This document shows, piece after piece, positions 26,822 through 35,822 of a DNA stretch of 64,000 nucleotides. The notes beneath the pieces were generated by a model, which saw nothing but the letters and a program-made list of their open reading frames with translations, was not told the origin of the DNA and ran no database searches. The DNA is taken from assembly GCF_001455205.1 (NCBI RefSeq), contig NZ_CP013341.1, positions 2,356,001 to 2,420,000 of the forward strand, written 5' to 3'. This DNA comes from Nitrosomonas ureae (GTDB taxonomy: Bacteria > Pseudomonadota > Gammaproteobacteria > Burkholderiales > Nitrosomonadaceae). Made by a program: the position numbers and the translations under genes. The stretch's first letter is position 1, and every line of letters starts with the position of its first letter.

Positions 26822-27142
26822 ATGACGCAAAACTACAAACCTGCTTACCCACCTGAGTTACGCCAACAGATGGTGGAATTGGTAGCATTAGGCAAATGCC
26901 CCAAGCAATTATCCAAGGAATTTGGCTGCCACTACACGTCGATACAAACCTGGTGCCGGGCAGCAGGTGTACCAATTAGATCAAACCAGGCAATTGCTTT
27001 GGCTGTAACATCGAGTGTTGCTTCCTTGAGTGCCAACGAACGGCAGGAGCTGCTGGAATTGCGTAAGAAGCTCAAGCGTGTGGAGATAGAGCGCGACATA
27101 TTGGCAATGGCTACGGCCTGGTTTGCAAACAACAAAGATTGA
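26822..27142 (+). CDS. IS3-family transposase OrfA
   Basis: A 106-residue protein with a helix-turn-helix (PELRQQMVELVALGKCPKQL, SKEFGCHYTSIQTWCRAAG) and a C-terminal leucine-zipper-like helix (ELLELRKKLKRVEIERDILA). In IS3 elements OrfA binds the ends, and programmed -1 shifting joins OrfA with OrfB. GGAG lies before ATG 26822. The 3' end overlaps orfB by 4 bases, consistent with the family arrangement. The element is inactive because orfB is broken. Confidence 0.88.
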   Translation: MTQNYKPAYPPELRQQMVELVALGKCPKQLSKEFGCHYTSIQTWCRAAGVPIRSNQAIALAVTSSVASLSANERQELLELRKKLKRVEIERDILAMATAWFANNKD

Positions 27143-27726
27143 CTGGGAAGGTGTACCAACTCATCAAGGCAAACCGGGCCCAATTTCCGGCTCGTGTTCT
27201 ATGCGAGACACTCGGTGTATCGCACAGCGGTTACTATGACTGGGCAAAACGCACACCCAGCCGACGGGCCATTACCAACTGTCGATTGATCGAGCAGATC
27301 ATGGCCATATACCGTACCAGCGATTGTACGTATGGCCGCCCCCGCATTACCGTTGAATTAGCCGATCGTGGAGTCAGGGTCAATCATAAGCGCGTAGGCA
27401 GATTGATGCGTGAAGCTGGAATTAAAGGGGTGAGTCGCAGGCGAGGCTTTGTGATCACGACTCATCGGAATAAGCGTGACCGCCCTGCACCGGATTTAGT
27501 GCAACGCCATTTCAAGGCAACTAGCATCAACCAACTATGGGTTGCGGACATGACTTACATTCCTACCTGGGCAGGGTTCCTGTACCTGGCCGTGGTCATC
27601 GATGTATTCAGCCGTAAGGTAGTGGGCTGGTCTTTCGGTGAAACCATGACAGCAAGCCTGGTGATCAGTGCGTTGAACATGGCGTTAATCACTCGTAAAC
27701 CGGGCAAAGTGATTCACCATAGCGAT

Positions 27727-28402
27727 AGTAAGAATACTTGCACCAGATTTCAATAATGATTTGACTCAACCATTGAGTGAGCAATTATTGGAGCTCTGGT
27801 ACCGTAGGAGTTGCCAAGTTTCCTGACCCTCACTCAGATCGACCATCATATGTGTCATTCCTCGGATCTAAATGGGTATCGCGATATATCAACTGCATAC
27901 AAAATTGCATTGAAATCGCTTGCACGACGATATTTGGAGTTACATGACGAAATTGCAGATTTGGATGTGATGATTTCCGTCATTGTTGATGAATTAGCCC
28001 CCGAACTGATTACAGGCAAAGCCATTGGATATGAATCTGCGGCACAGCTACTCATTACCATAGGAGACAATCCGGAACGCTTAAAGTCTGAAGCTAGCTT
28101 TGCGGCGTTGTGTGGTGTCAATCCAATTCCTGCCTCATCAGGCAAGGTCAATAGGCACAGGTTAAATCGTGGGGGTGATAGAGCGGCTAACAGCGCGCTG
28201 CATATTATTGCTATAGGACGATTGCGGATAGACGCCAGAACTAAAGAGTATGTTGAAAAGCGTTTAACTCAGGGTCACACTAAACTTGAAGCACTTCGTT
28301 GCCTTAAACGTTATATCGCAAGAGAGGTATATTACACTTTGAGAAAGAGAAATAATTTAATCAATAGCGCACAAATTGCAGCTTGACATTTAGAAGGGCA
28401 TC
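27727..28402 (+). pseudogene. IS110-family transposase fragment inserted in orfB
   Basis: The insert has the C-terminal Transposase_20 part of IS110-type transposase: ALKSLARRYLELHDEIADLD, LLITIGDNPERLKSEASFAA, LCGVNPIPASSGKVNRHRLN and RCLKRYIAREVYY. The N-terminal DEDD catalytic part is absent and the preceding bit is frameshifted. It interrupts orfB between the codons for HHSD and RGSQY. Boundaries are read from where the orfB coding stops and resumes. Confidence 0.75.
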
Positions 28403-28597
28403 CGCGGCAGCCAATACTGTGCACATGATTACCAGAATGTATTGCAACAATTTGGCATGATTGCTTCCATGAGTCGTAAGGGTGATTGCTATGATAATGC
28501 ACCGATGGAAAGCTTCTGGGGGATACTTAAAACCGAGCTGGTGCATCATAGAAGATTCAAAACACGGCAACAAGCCATCCAGGAGATTACCGAATAT

Positions 28598-29918
28598 CAG
28601 TAGTGTCCGGCAATTTAGTTGAATAGATTCAGTTGGTTGTTGTTATGGTGAGTGATCATTTGCATCTCAGTATTTTTAAGTAATTGATCTAGGTTAGTTT
28701 TCTCGAAAAGAGTTAGGCTCAGGATTTGTAGGATTGTGTAAAGTGAAGTCTCGGTATTGAGTCGCTTTTTTACGATGGCAACCAAGACATAAACCGAGAT
28801 GGCAATCCATATCTGTGTCTTGACTGCGTTTTCAGTGGTTCCGTAGAATTGCTTGATACGAAGATGTTGTTTGATCCACTTGAAGAATAGTTCGATCTGC
28901 CAGCGACAACGATAAAGCTGAGCGATGGTCAGTGCAGGTAAATCGAAGTTGTTGGTTAGAAATACCAGATGCTTGTCGTGTTCGGCATCATAGAACTTAA
29001 TACGTCGTAGGTGCTGCGGGTAATCCTTGCTGGCCTTCGTAGCGGTCAATGCAATGGTCTGATCGCATCGCAGTCCCGTGGATTTGTCCACTGAGTGAGA
29101 GTAGACACGGCGAAAAAGGAGACTGGATTTAGCGCGCGTTACAAAAAATGCTTGTGCTTGATGCATAGTGAACCAGCGAGCAAAGTCGGTAAAGCCCCGA
29201 TCCATGATGTAAAAGCTGCCAGCTTCGGGGATCAGGAAATCGAGCACATTGACTTCGTGCATCTTGCCGTCGCTGATATGGATGAACGTTGGAATGTTGC
29301 CGCGTAGATCAAGCAGTGTATGCATCTTGACGGCAGCTTTGGTCTGACGAAAGCGCGCCCATGGAAAGACGCTCAAACACAGATCGATGGTCGTGGTATC
29401 GAGTGCATAGACTGTCTGTTCCAACTCCACCGCTAAGCTATCGCTGGAGTAAAGCTTTCTGGCGATCTGGATCAAGCTCATCGCGAAATCCATGTAGATG
29501 CGACAATCGCGCTGCTCGTTGGCATCGGCCAACGTACTCTTGGCGATGTTGCCTCGTATGCCCAAGTGATAAAGCTTAGCTTGGTGAGCGCGCAGACAGG
29601 TTTCGATGTTGCGCAGACTCTCGCGGTAAGTCAGCTGCGCGAAAGCCATGCAAAGAAATTGATCGAGATGCGAAAGAGTCTTGGTGGGATATTTGGAAGG
29701 GTAACGCTGTACACAGCGGCGGAATGTGTGAAGGGGCAAGTAATCCATGAGTTGTGCGAATACCAATTTGCCTGAATGCATGATAAGAAGCCACGTAGGG
29801 AAATCTCCAGTTTCGCAAAAAATTCACTTTCAAATCGGTGACACCCCCAAACATACCATTTCATTCTACAGATCAATCTGTTATACAATCATCTTGGGTA
29901 AATTGCCGGACACTACTG
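28598..29918. mobile_element. IS4-family insertion sequence with 20-bp inverted repeats
   Basis: Inverted repeats CAGTAGTGTCCGGCAATTTA at 28598-28617 and its reverse complement at 29899-29918. The 9-bp target duplication ACCGAATAT lies at 28589-28597 and 29919-29927, inside orfB codons for TEY. Length 1321 bp with one intact transposase on the minus strand. The insertion is clean, so it is recent relative to orfB decay. Confidence 0.93.
28615..29781 (-). CDS. IS4-family transposase
   Basis: A 388-residue DDE transposase: YALDTTTIDLCLSVFPWA carries the first Asp, SFYIMDRGFTDFARWF the second, and the YREK-like YRCRWQIELFFKWIKQHLRI the Glu. The N-terminus starts MHSGKLVFAQLMDYLPLHTF. It fills almost all of the IS and ends 17 bases from the left end. 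The complete frame and good ends suggest a potentially active copy. Confidence 0.92.
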   Translation of the reverse strand: MHSGKLVFAQLMDYLPLHTFRRCVQRYPSKYPTKTLSHLDQFLCMAFAQLTYRESLRNIETCLRAHQAKLYHLGIRGNIAKSTLADANEQRDCRIYMDFAMSLIQIARKLYSSDSLAVELEQTVYALDTTTIDLCLSVFPWARFRQTKAAVKMHTLLDLRGNIPTFIHISDGKMHEVNVLDFLIPEAGSFYIMDRGFTDFARWFTMHQAQAFFVTRAKSSLLFRRVYSHSVDKSTGLRCDQTIALTATKASKDYPQHLRRIKFYDAEHDKHLVFLTNNFDLPALTIAQLYRCRWQIELFFKWIKQHLRIKQFYGTTENAVKTQIWIAISVYVLVAIVKKRLNTETSLYTILQILSLTLFEKTNLDQLLKNTEMQMITHHNNNQLNLFN

Positions 29919-30073
29919 ACCGAATATATAGAAATATTCTATAACCGGCAGAGAAAACAGAAAAAGCTGGATTATTTTTCACCAGCACAATTTACGCAGC
30001 AATACTATGCAAATTTGCTTGTTGCTTAAACCGATGGACTCCATTTTTGACAGCACATACATGGACGCCCACT

Positions 30074-30333
30074 TTCTGTCAAGCTTTCAGTCAATGATTT
30101 TGAGCAGGTAAAGATTGCTGCCATACATCCGGACTTTGTATGAGGCGCATTGCCCCTGCCCCTGATGGAATTTGCTGAGTAGCGCCTTATCACCTCAGCG
30201 TGCTCTATGCACTGTGTGCTGTTTAGGTTTAGCTACTCACGGTCTGACCAGTTTCGCCATCATTGTCATGATTGCCCGTGCAATCGGTTGAAATTTTTCT
30301 CCTTAAATCTGCTGCAGTGCTATCAATAAATTT
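30074..30333 (-). ncRNA. Candidate guide RNA region (seekRNA/bridge RNA) of the IS1111-type element
   Basis: 260 bases between the transposase stop and the element end. In IS110-family elements the noncoding region encodes a structured RNA that pairs with target and donor DNA and guides insertion; in the IS1111 group it follows the transposase. No ORF is present here. Boundaries and pairing were not computed, so this marks a region, not a defined RNA. Confidence 0.45.
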
Positions 30334-31389
30334 CTATGCAACACCATAATCATGCTCGGCAGCAACTGATGTCGTAGCGCGATTATGGTGGAATGTTGTG
30401 CCTTGGGCGAGCAACGCCCAGATAATACGAGCATTTTTATTCGCTAGTGCAACAGCAGCGATATTCTTGTTGCGTCGAGCTATCAGTTTACGCAACCAGC
30501 TTTCTGGTTCTTCCTTATTTTCAGCAAAACGGATGACTGCTCTTGCTCCGTGAATCAGCAAAGTGCGCAGATAAGTGTCGCCACGTTTACTGATGCCGAG
30601 TAATATCTGCTTGCCACCACTGGAGCACTGTTTTGGCACCAATCCAAACCATGCCGAAAGTTGCTTGCCGTTCTTGAACTCTGTGGCATTTCCAACTGTT
30701 GCAACAATGGCGCTCGCCGTAATCGGGCCAATACCGGGAATAGCTTCCAATCTTTGACTGGCTTCGTTCTCCTTGTGCCACAGCTTGATCTGCAATTCCA
30801 ACTCTTCTATTTGTCGACTTAGTTGTTTGAGATGATCATTCAACTGTTTCAGTAAATGACGCATTGATCCTGGTAAATCGTTTCCAGCATCTTCCAGAAT
30901 ATCCGGCACCCGATTGATAATCGAACGGATCCCTTGTGGGATAACAATACCAAATTCAGAAAGCAGGCCGCGTATCTGATTTGCCTGTGCGGTTCTGGCT
31001 TTGACGAAACCTTGCCTGGCACGATGCACTGACAAAATGGCTTGTTGCTCAATATTCTTGATCGATACAAAACGCATGTTGGGTCGGCTTACCGCTTCGC
31101 AGATCGCTTCCGCATCTGCCATATCATGCTTGTTGGTCTTGACGTAGGGTTTGACAAATTGGGGTGACATGAGCTTGACGGTGTGCCCAAATTCGCACAG
31201 CTTTCTCGCCCAATGGTGTGAACTACCGCAGGCTTCCATCCCAATCAGGCAAGGCTCCAGATTGGCAAAAAACTTTGACATCTCGCTACGGCGCAACTGC
31301 TTGCGCAGCAACGCCTTACCATACATATCCACGCCATGAATCTGAAATACTTCTTTTGCCAAATCAATGCCTATCGTTGTAATCTTCAT
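30334..31389 (-). CDS. IS110/IS1111-family transposase (DEDD recombinase)
   Basis: A 351-residue protein with the N-terminal DEDD RuvC-like domain: TIGIDLAKEVFQIHGVD (first Asp), CLIGMEACGSSHHWARKL (Glu), and NKHDMADAEAICEAV (Asp-Asp). The C-terminal Transposase_20 domain has LEAIPGIGPITASAIVATVG, WFGLVPKQCSSGGKQILLGI and the catalytic Ser region. All expected motifs are intact. It acts with a guide RNA in this family. Start ATG at 31389. Confidence 0.93.
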   Translation of the reverse strand: MKITTIGIDLAKEVFQIHGVDMYGKALLRKQLRRSEMSKFFANLEPCLIGMEACGSSHHWARKLCEFGHTVKLMSPQFVKPYVKTNKHDMADAEAICEAVSRPNMRFVSIKNIEQQAILSVHRARQGFVKARTAQANQIRGLLSEFGIVIPQGIRSIINRVPDILEDAGNDLPGSMRHLLKQLNDHLKQLSRQIEELELQIKLWHKENEASQRLEAIPGIGPITASAIVATVGNATEFKNGKQLSAWFGLVPKQCSSGGKQILLGISKRGDTYLRTLLIHGARAVIRFAENKEEPESWLRKLIARRNKNIAAVALANKNARIIWALLAQGTTFHHNRATTSVAAEHDYGVA

Positions 31390-31554
31390 GTCGGACGCTC
31401 CTCTCTTATTTAGTGGGCTTTATTGCACTACTACTTTGGCACTTCGATGCCGTTTAGGGTAGTGGGCGTCCATTCCATTACCTCATACTTGACCATGTCA
31501 CTTTTTGTGCGGTTCATGTCGTCGCCTTTTTCGCCAGCAAATTGCAGGCAATAA

Positions 31555-31803
31555 AGGAAGTCAAAATTCAGCCGAAGTAAGCAAAGATGCAGTCGTGCCG
31601 GTATCTGTAACCATCATTCATGAAGCCATCAGGAAATCGTATTTCGATGCGATTTGAAAATGTTAAATGGTCACAAGTAGCAACCTGTGTTTAAGCAAAG
31701 CAAACTGCGTTTGCTACGGCCACAAAGCGCAACGCTTGAATGTTGTTCCAGCTACCTGAATAGATGCTATTAATTGTTGTTGAATTGTTACTAACAAGCT
31801 TTA
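31555..31803 (+). pseudogene. zot: Inovirus zot 3' remnant (copy A)
   Basis: The bases match the end of the intact zot at 42600-42826: GATGCAGTCGTGCCGGTATC, then the AAAATGTTAAATGGTCACAA region, CTGCGTTTGCTACGGCCACA and AAGCGCAACGCTTGAATGTT. It has stops and indels, so it is a dead tail of an earlier prophage. The rest of that copy is missing, replaced on the left by the IS1111-type element. It is followed 14 bases later by an intact accessory gene. Confidence 0.7.
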
Positions 31804-31816
31804 AGGATAAATAGAA

Positions 31817-32332
31817 ATGAAATTGATAAATTCTGAATCCGTTGAACGAACTGATGAACTTGTTGGTATGGTTTGTTATTCCATGTTTAATCATCTGCAA
31901 CGTTTGGCAAATTTGTATACGCCTGAATTTGATTTTGAAGCGGCTATAAAAATTCAGGAAAATCCATTCCAACTCCAGGCAGCAGCGTTTTTTCAAAATT
32001 TACGCCTTGCCGCTCTGGAGAACAATTTTTGTACTTTGCTTTTGTATTGTTATTATGAGTCCCATGATTTTTATCAATTCAAGCGGTTAACACCATATCT
32101 GACATCAAGGAATCACCTGCTTTGTAATAAGATACTTAATCCCTATCATGGTATTGAGGATGAAATCGTTCTGGATTTTTTTACTCGATTTGTTATTAAA
32201 TTCAATAGAAATTTAAATTTTGAGCACTTCATTAAAGCCAAAGTAAATGTGGTTATGCGCACGTTTAAAATTCATGAAGAGCAGATCACGTGCCTGTTCC
32301 CACAACGTCAGCCTTTAGCAACGCTTCATTAA
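31817..32332 (+). CDS. Unknown accessory protein, phage-cargo position (copy A)
   Basis: A 171-residue protein starting MKLINSESVERTDELVG. It contains YSMFNHLQRLANLYTPEFDF, a Phe-rich middle (AAAFFQNLRLAALENNFCTL) and a C-terminal IKFNRNLNFEHFIKAKVNVV; no signal peptide or obvious membrane helix. AAGGAT lies about 9 bases upstream of ATG. It occupies the same slot after a zot tail as the genes at 35300 and 42897, but is not similar to them. No family recognised. Confidence 0.55.
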   Translation: MKLINSESVERTDELVGMVCYSMFNHLQRLANLYTPEFDFEAAIKIQENPFQLQAAAFFQNLRLAALENNFCTLLLYCYYESHDFYQFKRLTPYLTSRNHLLCNKILNPYHGIEDEIVLDFFTRFVIKFNRNLNFEHFIKAKVNVVMRTFKIHEEQITCLFPQRQPLATLH

Positions 32333-32371
32333 CCCGCATCAAGCCCAACGGTTGCGCCGCCGACCGGCGCT

Positions 32372-32402
32372 TAGAGCATGCCGCTAAAAGCGGCATGCTC
32401 TA
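32372..32402. repeat. 14-bp-stem palindrome
   Basis: TAGAGCATGCCGCT pairs exactly with AGCGGCATGCTCTA across an AAA loop. It lies 40 bases after the copy A cargo gene. No poly-U follows, so it could be a phage or chromosomal secondary-structure element (for example an origin or stabiliser) or a REP-type repeat; no second copy was seen in the window. Confidence 0.5.
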
Positions 32403-32500
32403 CGATTCCTGACTCAATTTACTTTTAATCTGAAAATACCCTTTTTGCCGAACGGGCTTATTAGATTGTAGATGAATCAACAACAATTCATCTAATCAAC

Positions 32501-32824
32501 TTAGTTGAATAGATTAGGATCAATTATTAATTTATTTATAACTTTCTTGACACCTTCAACTGAATGCGCAATATTGTGCACTTTTTCTTCTTCGGCTTTT
32601 GATTTCACCGCCCCAGTAAGTACAACAATTCCGTTGTTATCTGTGTCAACTTTAATATGTAAAGAATCAATATCCTTTGCGACAAGTATTTTAGATTTTA
32701 TTTGAGTAGTAATAGCCGAATCTTTAACAAACTCGCCAACACTCGAATTTTCCGCAGAAACTACTGCAGGAACAAAGAATATGCTTATTAAAAGCATACC
32801 AGTAATTAATTTTAAATTTTTCAT
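32501..32824 (-). CDS. BON-domain periplasmic protein (OsmY-like)
   Basis: A 107-residue protein with a signal peptide (MKNLKLITGMLLISIFFVPA, cleaved near VSA) and one BON domain (residues about 30-105): DSAITTQIKSKILVAKDIDS, then IVVLTGAVKSKAEEEKVHNI and VEGVKKVINKLII. BON domains in OsmY-type proteins protect the periplasm during osmotic or other stress, perhaps by binding phospholipid. GAGGTAA lies six bases before ATG. The shared CGCACAGA box is 53 bases upstream, tying it to the small-gene island 6 kb away. Confidence 0.88.
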   Translation of the reverse strand: MKNLKLITGMLLISIFFVPAVVSAENSSVGEFVKDSAITTQIKSKILVAKDIDSLHIKVDTDNNGIVVLTGAVKSKAEEEKVHNIAHSVEGVKKVINKLIIDPNLFN

Positions 32825-32877
32825 ACTACTTACCTCAGATAATTAAAATTAAAATATATAGTGAGTGTCAACCACTG

Positions 32878-32885
32878 TCTGTGCG
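32878..32885 (-). promoter_or_regulatory. Shared upstream box CGCACAGA (copy 4)
   Basis: Minus-strand CGCACAGA, 53 bases before the BON gene start, with TATATA about 17 bases downstream. A TTGACA nearby could give an alternative sigma-70-like promoter. See the other copies at 22531, 24143 and 24976. Confidence 0.4.
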
Positions 32886-32989
32886 CTTTCCAACTCAAGA
32901 CATCTGCGTTTTTGTTAACAGAGCTTAAGAACCGCGGTATCAACCAGTGCAAAACTGGCTTACGACAAGCGCCAACGGCAACTGTCAAG

Positions 32990-33526
32990 CACGGTTGGCA
33001 CGGAGATCACAGCTACCAATATGACAACCCCGGGCAGCTTAAAAAATCATTTCTCCGGATAGCAGCTTCCTAAATTACACCTACGATGCCGCACACCGAT
33101 TGACCGGTATTGCTGATAATCTCGGTAACCGCGTGCAGTATATGCTGGACAATATGGGCAATCGTACCCACGAGCAACGGTTTGATCCGCTTAATAATGT
33201 GACGAAAACCCAGCAACGGGAATATGATGCGCAAGGTAACCTGAAACAAATCACCGATCCGTTGCTGCATACCACCGTTTATCAATTTGATGTACGCAAC
33301 CGTCTGAAGCAAATCACCGATGCGGCCAGTGGCATAGCCGGTTAAACGCTGGATGTGCTGGATCAAATTACTCAAGCATCCGATCCGCGCGATATCGATA
33401 CCGGGATACACTACCAATGGTTTTGGCGACGTCATGCAGGAAATATCTGCCGATCGCGGCACCATTGACTCCACTTACGATAGCGCCAGAAATCTCAAGA
33501 CGGTGATTGATGCACGCGGCGGCAAA
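32990..33526 (+). pseudogene. RHS-repeat protein remnant
   Basis: The translation has RHS/YD repeats in several frames: YQYDNPGQLKK, LTGIADNLGNRVQYMLDNMG, TKTQQREYDAQGNLKQITDP, VYQFDVRNRLKQITDA, then NGFGDVMQEISADRGTIDST. A TAA after SGIAG and frame changes break it. RHS proteins are large exported or secreted toxins with YD repeats; no complete core or toxin tip is present. At about 33526 it joins directly to phage sequence. Confidence 0.75.
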
Positions 33527-34200
33527 CGTACTGCTGTTTCATTGATTTGTGAATTATTGTCTATCTGCAATGATGCCGGGCAATGGATGTTTTGCACATC
33601 AGAAGCAGATCAAGTAGAAAGTCTAGTCGGTGGCAGGGTTGGCAATTATGAACTGCGCCACTCGCTTGAGCTTTTGATGTTGATCTACAGGGGTTGTGCA
33701 AATCAAGTATGGGGCACTTCTTTCGACACTGGCGGCGTTTCCTATTCAATAATCAGTGATCGCAGATAAATGCAGAAGTACGCCTTCTAAACAAAACCAC
33801 AGGCGCGGATATGGGAGAGGGCAAACTCAGAAAAAATTGAGAAGTAACTTCTCACCTCAGCCAATAGTACCGGTGACAGCAGAAAACTGGGATTCCAAAG
33901 CATCACAGCTCAATGATGATCGCTTTGTTCCTGAACTCATCAATAAAGGTGAAAGTGTGCCTTCCGGAGTATCAACGCCGACACTCGATCAAAAGAAAGG
34001 GCTTGGCTTCGAATCAAAACCCACCAGAGATTCAAGCGAGGGCGCGAAGACCCAACCACGGAAATAGAAGCCGTTGACGCGGGTACCACCGATAATCCGG
34101 GGCGCGTCCTTATCAAGGAAACACAAACGACGATTAAGTACGACATACACAACAATCAAATCAGCAGCACCACCAGCTACACTCGCAAGCGCAAGGATAC
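33527..34200 (+). pseudogene. Inovirus TspB-like adsorption protein remnant (copy B)
   Basis: Reads TAVSLICELLSICNDAGQWM like TAVSLVCELTDICNVDGVF of the intact gene at 40243-41562, then, after a diverged stretch, LNDDRFVPELINKGESVPSG and GLGFESKPTRDSS. Frames change several times and about 450 bases, corresponding to 41250-41697, are deleted. It is the decayed gene of a second prophage copy. Confidence 0.75.
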
Positions 34201-34346
34201 TTCAGCGCTATACCTTACTTTGCTTTGCAAACCTTAAACCTGGCAGGATTCGGGCAGGGCTTGGGCATCATCATGGGCGCAATTACATTTCGCATGACCT
34301 TCGTACTGCTGCCTAAACTGGGAGTGATACCGAAATGGTCATCATA
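34196..34346 (+). pseudogene. gpVI-like minor coat remnant (copy B)
   Basis: The last 45 or so codons of the DUF2523-type gpVI gene: sequence matching 41697-41855, with YFSAIPYFALQTLNLAGFGQ and LGIIMGAITFRMTFVLLPKL readable in part. It follows the deletion in the TspB-like gene and runs into zot. Confidence 0.6.
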
Positions 34347-35289
34347 CTGACGGCAACGCCTGGCTGCGGAAAAACTAATCACGCCGTATGGAGCCACATT
34401 AAACCGGCGGTGGAAAATGAACGAATAGTTTACGTTTGCGGCATTCCGGATTTAAAGCTGATGCACATCAAATTATTAATTGCCAAGCTTAACACCTGGG
34501 CGGAACGCACACCCATAGACCCCATTGATCCCGAAGGTAAGCAAAAGCTCAACAATATAACCGAAGGCAGTCTCATTGTAGTGGATGAAGCCGCTTATCC
34601 GTGGCCGGCCATCGATCTGAAAGATCCTCCAGAGTACATCAAGTATCTTTCCCAGCATAGAAAGCACGGGCTTGATTTCCTGGTAATCACGCAATCGCCC
34701 AAGTTCGTGCATCCGTTCGTACTGGAAAACGCAGATAGGCATATTCACCTGAGCCAGGAATGGTCAGGTAATAAGCAATATGAATGGTCGGAATACTGCG
34801 AACCCGAAACTGAAAACCAACCGGGCCAATGCAGTCAAGAAGCCGTACAAACTGGAAAAGAAAGCGTTCGAATTGTATTACTCAGCCAGCCTGCATGTAG
34901 AAAAACCGAAACGCGCGATTCCCAAAATGGTTTATGCGGCAATTTTCCTATTATTCGCAGCTCCGGCAATGGCCATGATCACTTATGGGCGCATTACTGA
35001 CCGGTTAGCCGATCCGAATTGCAGAAAATAAAGAAACTGAAAAATTAGCCGAAGTAATCGAAACACAAAATGATGCAGTCGTGCCGGTATCTGCAACCCT
35101 CACCAATCAACCCATCAGAGAATCACTTTCCATGTTATCTGAAAATGTTGACTGGTCACAGTTGCCGCTTGTGTTTCAAGCAAAGCTAACTGCGTTTGCT
35201 ACGGTCATAAAGCGCAACGCTTGAATATTGTTCCGGATACCTGCAATGCTGCCATTAATTATGGTTGGATTGTGACTAACAAGATTTAG
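34335..35289 (+). pseudogene. zot: zot, frameshifted (copy B)
   Basis: Begins MVIILTATPGCGKTNHAVWS and keeps the Walker A and the Zot ATPase part, almost identical in DNA to 41852-42320. Around 34797 two bases are missing compared with the intact copy (TACTGCGAACC versus TACTGCGCTAACC), which shifts the frame. The following membrane segment AIPKMVYAAIFLLFAAPAMA is in another frame, and the tail at 35090-35289 is decayed. The gene is dead. Confidence 0.85.
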
Positions 35290-35299
35290 AGGAAAACAA

Positions 35300-35662
35300 A
35301 TGAAAACAGTAAATTATGAATATGGCATTTACAGTTTGAACCTAAGCCAATCCGAAATTATTATGCTCGCATCAGGCTATGTTCCTTACGTTGCTTTTGA
35401 AACTGATCCGGAAATTCCTGATGATGAAACACTCTGGATTTACTATGATCCGAAAGAAAATGACATCATTCCACATATTTATCCTTTCCCGTGCCGAATT
35501 ATTTCTTATGTGAGCTTTCCGCATCAGACCATTCTCACGCTTAAGCCAGATGAATTTAATGCTGAGCTTATGGAAATGATAGAGGAATTTAAAACGAAAA
35601 TGGAAAGGGCGGGTGAATGCGTGCATTCTAATGCATCACTGCCGCAGTACGCTTTAACGTAA
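35300..35662 (+). CDS. Unknown accessory protein, phage-cargo position (copy B)
   Basis: A 120-residue protein starting MKTVNYEYGIYSLNLSQSEI. It contains SGYVPYVAFETDPEIPDDET, WIYYDPKENDIIPHIYPFPC and a C-terminal helix (ELMEMIEEFKTKMERAG). No signal peptide or membrane segment. GAGG lies about 7-8 bases before ATG. It is intact although the upstream zot is dead. It sits in the slot after zot, like the genes at 31817 and 42897, without similarity to them. Confidence 0.6.
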   Translation: MKTVNYEYGIYSLNLSQSEIIMLASGYVPYVAFETDPEIPDDETLWIYYDPKENDIIPHIYPFPCRIISYVSFPHQTILTLKPDEFNAELMEMIEEFKTKMERAGECVHSNASLPQYALT

Positions 35663-35822
35663 ATTACTTTTTTCCGCTATATGAAAGCTATTGATTTTAT
35701 TTTTTATAAATTACTTCTGCCAACTTATATTTTATTTATTGTATTTCTGAGAAGTAATAATTTTATTTCGCCCAAACGCTTTCAGTGTTTACTATTCGAT
35801 ATACCCGAAAGAATGACAAAAC
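35663..35822. other. AT-rich gap at the end of prophage copy B
   Basis: 160 very AT-rich bases between the cargo gene and the 95-bp repeat. No gene or hairpin is obvious. Confidence 0.25.

Larger units (their letters stand above)
27139..30029 (+). pseudogene. IS3-family orfB split into three parts by two insertions
   Basis: OrfB is the catalytic integrase subunit with a DDE triad. Part one (27139 to about 27726) reads from SHSGYYDWAKRTPSRR to the first Asp (WVADMTYI) and second Asp (HHSD). Part two (about 28403-28597) reads RGSQYCAHDYQNVLQQFGM and holds the Glu in DNAPMESFWG. Part three (29919-30029) reads TEYIEIFYNRQRKQKKLDYF to the stop. An IS110 fragment separates one and two and an IS4 element separates two and three. 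Removing both restores a continuous protein. Confidence 0.85.
30061..31473. mobile_element. IS110/IS1111-type insertion sequence
   Basis: Subterminal inverted repeats ATGGACGCCCACT (30061-30073) and AGTGGGCGTCCAT (31461-31473) flank one transposase gene. The gene lies on the minus strand with a long 260-bp region after its stop and a short 70-bp region before its start, which is the IS1111 layout. No target duplication is seen, as expected of this family. It lies directly next to the IS3 end. Confidence 0.8.

Noticed and set aside
30061..31473. IS1111-type transposase as phage integrase (as Piv in Neisseria phages)
   Set aside because: It is bounded by its own inverted repeats and has cut into the phage tail, so it looks like an independent insertion, though help in mobilisation cannot be excluded.
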